DNA of 5,994 nucleotides from Bacillota bacterium (lineage in GTDB: Bacteria > Bacillota > Clostridia > Christensenellales > Borkfalkiaceae): NCBI GenBank assembly GCA_003343765.1, contig QAKO01000037.1:1-5994 (forward strand), read 5' to 3'. Below, piece by piece: positions 4,912 through 5,994 of this stretch (position 1 is the first letter of the stretch; each line of letters starts with the position of its first letter). A program made the position numbers and the translations under genes. The notes beneath the pieces are model-generated. The model made no database searches. It saw nothing but the letters and a program-made list of their open reading frames with translations, and was not told where the DNA came from.

Positions 4912-5929
4912 AAGAGAAGAACTGATCCCTGCGGCGGAGGAGATACTGGAGCGGCTGCCGTTGCCTGCGGCTCTGAAAAAGGTGAAGGCGGAGCGTGACC
5001 GATTGGCATCGGACGTGATCCGCGGGAACACGGATAAATTGTTGTTGATTATCGGGCCTTGTTCGGCGCATGAGAGTAAGCCTGTCCTGGATTATGTAGA
5101 GCGGCTGGGAAAGCTGAACGAAAAGGTGCAGGACAAGATCGTGATCGTGCCGCGCATTTATACCAATAAACCGCGCACCAAAGGCGTGGGGTATAAAGGG
5201 ATGTTTACGCAGCCGGATCCGAAAAGCAAGGAAGATATATTGAAAGGGATTCTGACGATCCGACAGCTGCATATTGACGCGATCGGTGCGAGCGGGCTTT
5301 CGGCGGCGGACGAAATGCTGTATCCGGAGAATTATGCGTATGTGGAAGACCTGCTGACGTATATAGCGATCGGTGCGCGGTCGAGTGAAAACCAGATGCA
5401 CAGGCTTGTATCGAGCGGCATTGAATTGCCGGTCGGGATTAAGAATCCGATGAGCGGCTCCATACCGGTATTGCTGAATTCGATCTATGCGGCGCAGAGC
5501 GGCGGGCAGGTATTCAAATACCAGAATTATCAGGTACGGACGAGCGGAAATGAACTTGCGCATGCGGTATTGCGCGGGGCGGTTGACGGATACGGAAACG
5601 ATATTCCGAATTTCCATTATGAAACGGTCATGAAGGTGATCGAAGGTTATTCCAAGACGGGCCTGAAAAATCCTGCCATCGTGATCGATGCGAATCATTC
5701 AAATTCGGGCAAGCAGTATAAACAGCAGATCCGCATTGTGGAGGAAGTGCTGAACAACCGACTGTACGATAAGGATTTCAAAAAATACGTCAAGGGATTC
5801 ATGATCGAAAGTTTTATCGAAGAGGGTTGTCAGAAAGAAGACGTCGTGTACGGGAAATCGATCACGGATCCGTGCCTTGGCTGGGCGGATACGGAGCGGT
5901 TGGTGCTGGACATTGCGGATAAAATTTAA
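4904..5929 (+). CDS. aroF: 3-deoxy-7-phosphoheptulonate (DAHP) synthase, class I AroF/AroG type
   Basis: Condenses phosphoenolpyruvate with erythrose 4-phosphate to DAHP, the first step of aromatic amino acid synthesis. The 341-residue protein aligns by eye with E. coli AroG throughout. Metal ligands are visible: C53 in IGPCSAHE, H265 in IDANHSN, E302 in IES and D322 in SITDP. Substrate residues lie in PRIYTNKPRT (83-92), GARSSENQMHR (157-167), GIKNPMSG (178-185) and HAVLRG (220-225). The N-terminal extension (1-45), including a LIPA segment near 7-10, resembles the part of AroF/G/H that forms the allosteric site, so feedback inhibition by an aromatic amino acid is plausible but the effector cannot be read. 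The ATG at 4904 lies inside the end of coaD, with GGAAGAGG about nine bases upstream. The symbol is given for the family; the choice among aroF, aroG and aroH is not meaningful here. Confidence 0.95.
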   Translation: MFEREELIPAAEEILERLPLPAALKKVKAERDRLASDVIRGNTDKLLLIIGPCSAHESKPVLDYVERLGKLNEKVQDKIVIVPRIYTNKPRTKGVGYKGMFTQPDPKSKEDILKGILTIRQLHIDAIGASGLSAADEMLYPENYAYVEDLLTYIAIGARSSENQMHRLVSSGIELPVGIKNPMSGSIPVLLNSIYAAQSGGQVFKYQNYQVRTSGNELAHAVLRGAVDGYGNDIPNFHYETVMKVIEGYSKTGLKNPAIVIDANHSNSGKQYKQQIRIVEEVLNNRLYDKDFKKYVKGFMIESFIEEGCQKEDVVYGKSITDPCLGWADTERLVLDIADKI

Positions 5930-5941
5930 GGGGTTGCGGAT

Positions 5942-5994
5942 ATGCAGAGAGTGCAGACAGCGCAGTGTGCGCCGCAAGGGAAAACCGGATATCT
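5942..5994 (+). CDS. Start of a further operon gene, cut by the window end
   Basis: An ATG at 5942 opens a frame that runs to the window edge, giving 17 complete codons (MQRVQTAQCAPQGKTGY). AAGGGG (5928-5933) overlaps the DAHP synthase stop and lies eight bases upstream of this ATG, a good ribosome site. Only 12 bases separate it from the preceding stop, so it belongs to the same operon. The visible part is too short to assign. Another shikimate or aromatic-pathway gene would suit the position, but no motif shows this. Confidence 0.6.
   Translation, partial: MQRVQTAQCAPQGKTGY

Noticed and set aside
4826..5698. Long minus-strand open frame of 290 codons, and similar ones at 3738-4601 and 3082-3849
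   Set aside because: They lie opposite well-identified genes, have Arg/His/Gln-rich products without domains, and follow from the codon bias of the real strand.

Overview
The window looks like a chromosomal segment of a Gram-positive bacterium of the Bacillota, most likely class Clostridia. The evidence is AGGAGG-type ribosome sites, sigma-A promoters with an extended -10, a helix-turn-helix regulator of the type common in Clostridia, and an rsmD-coaD pair. The lineage call is inference; no rRNA or tRNA is present. All supported genes read on the + strand.

Layout. Bases 1-908 hold no gene I can support. Bases 1-600 are AT-rich and contain short, diverged, interspersed repeats; 601-873 carry a 9-bp inverted repeat and a pair of 10-bp direct repeats. 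A strong extended -10 promoter (874-902) then sits so close to the first gene that its mRNA should be nearly or fully leaderless. A 14-bp alternating CG palindrome lies between its -35 and -10. The first gene (909-1505) encodes an Xre-type DNA-binding protein with four predicted membrane helices. After a 106-base gap with its own promoter (1514-1542) and a leader that can fold over the ribosome site, a tightly packed operon begins: alanine racemase (alr, 1612-2637), 5-formyltetrahydrofolate cyclo-ligase (2624-3184), an unrecognised five-helix membrane protein (3184-3867), 16S rRNA m2G966 methyltransferase (rsmD, 3864-4394), phosphopantetheine adenylyltransferase (coaD, 4417-4911), DAHP synthase (4904-5929), and the first 17 codons of another gene (5942 onward). 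All junctions but rsmD-coaD and the last overlap by 1 to 14 bases, so translation is probably coupled.

How the genes fit together. The operon is a housekeeping mixture: D-alanine for peptidoglycan, folate one-carbon recycling, rRNA modification, coenzyme A synthesis and entry to the shikimate pathway. It is not one pathway; a shared link to growth is the most that can be inferred. The membrane-anchored regulator directly upstream could sense the envelope and act on itself or on alr, but the sequence does not show this. I found no convincing undescribed system. The items most worth a second look are the promoter architecture of the Xre gene, the possible Shine-Dalgarno-sequestering leader of alr, the compact alanine racemase, the unknown membrane protein, and the odd repeat-rich region at the left end.
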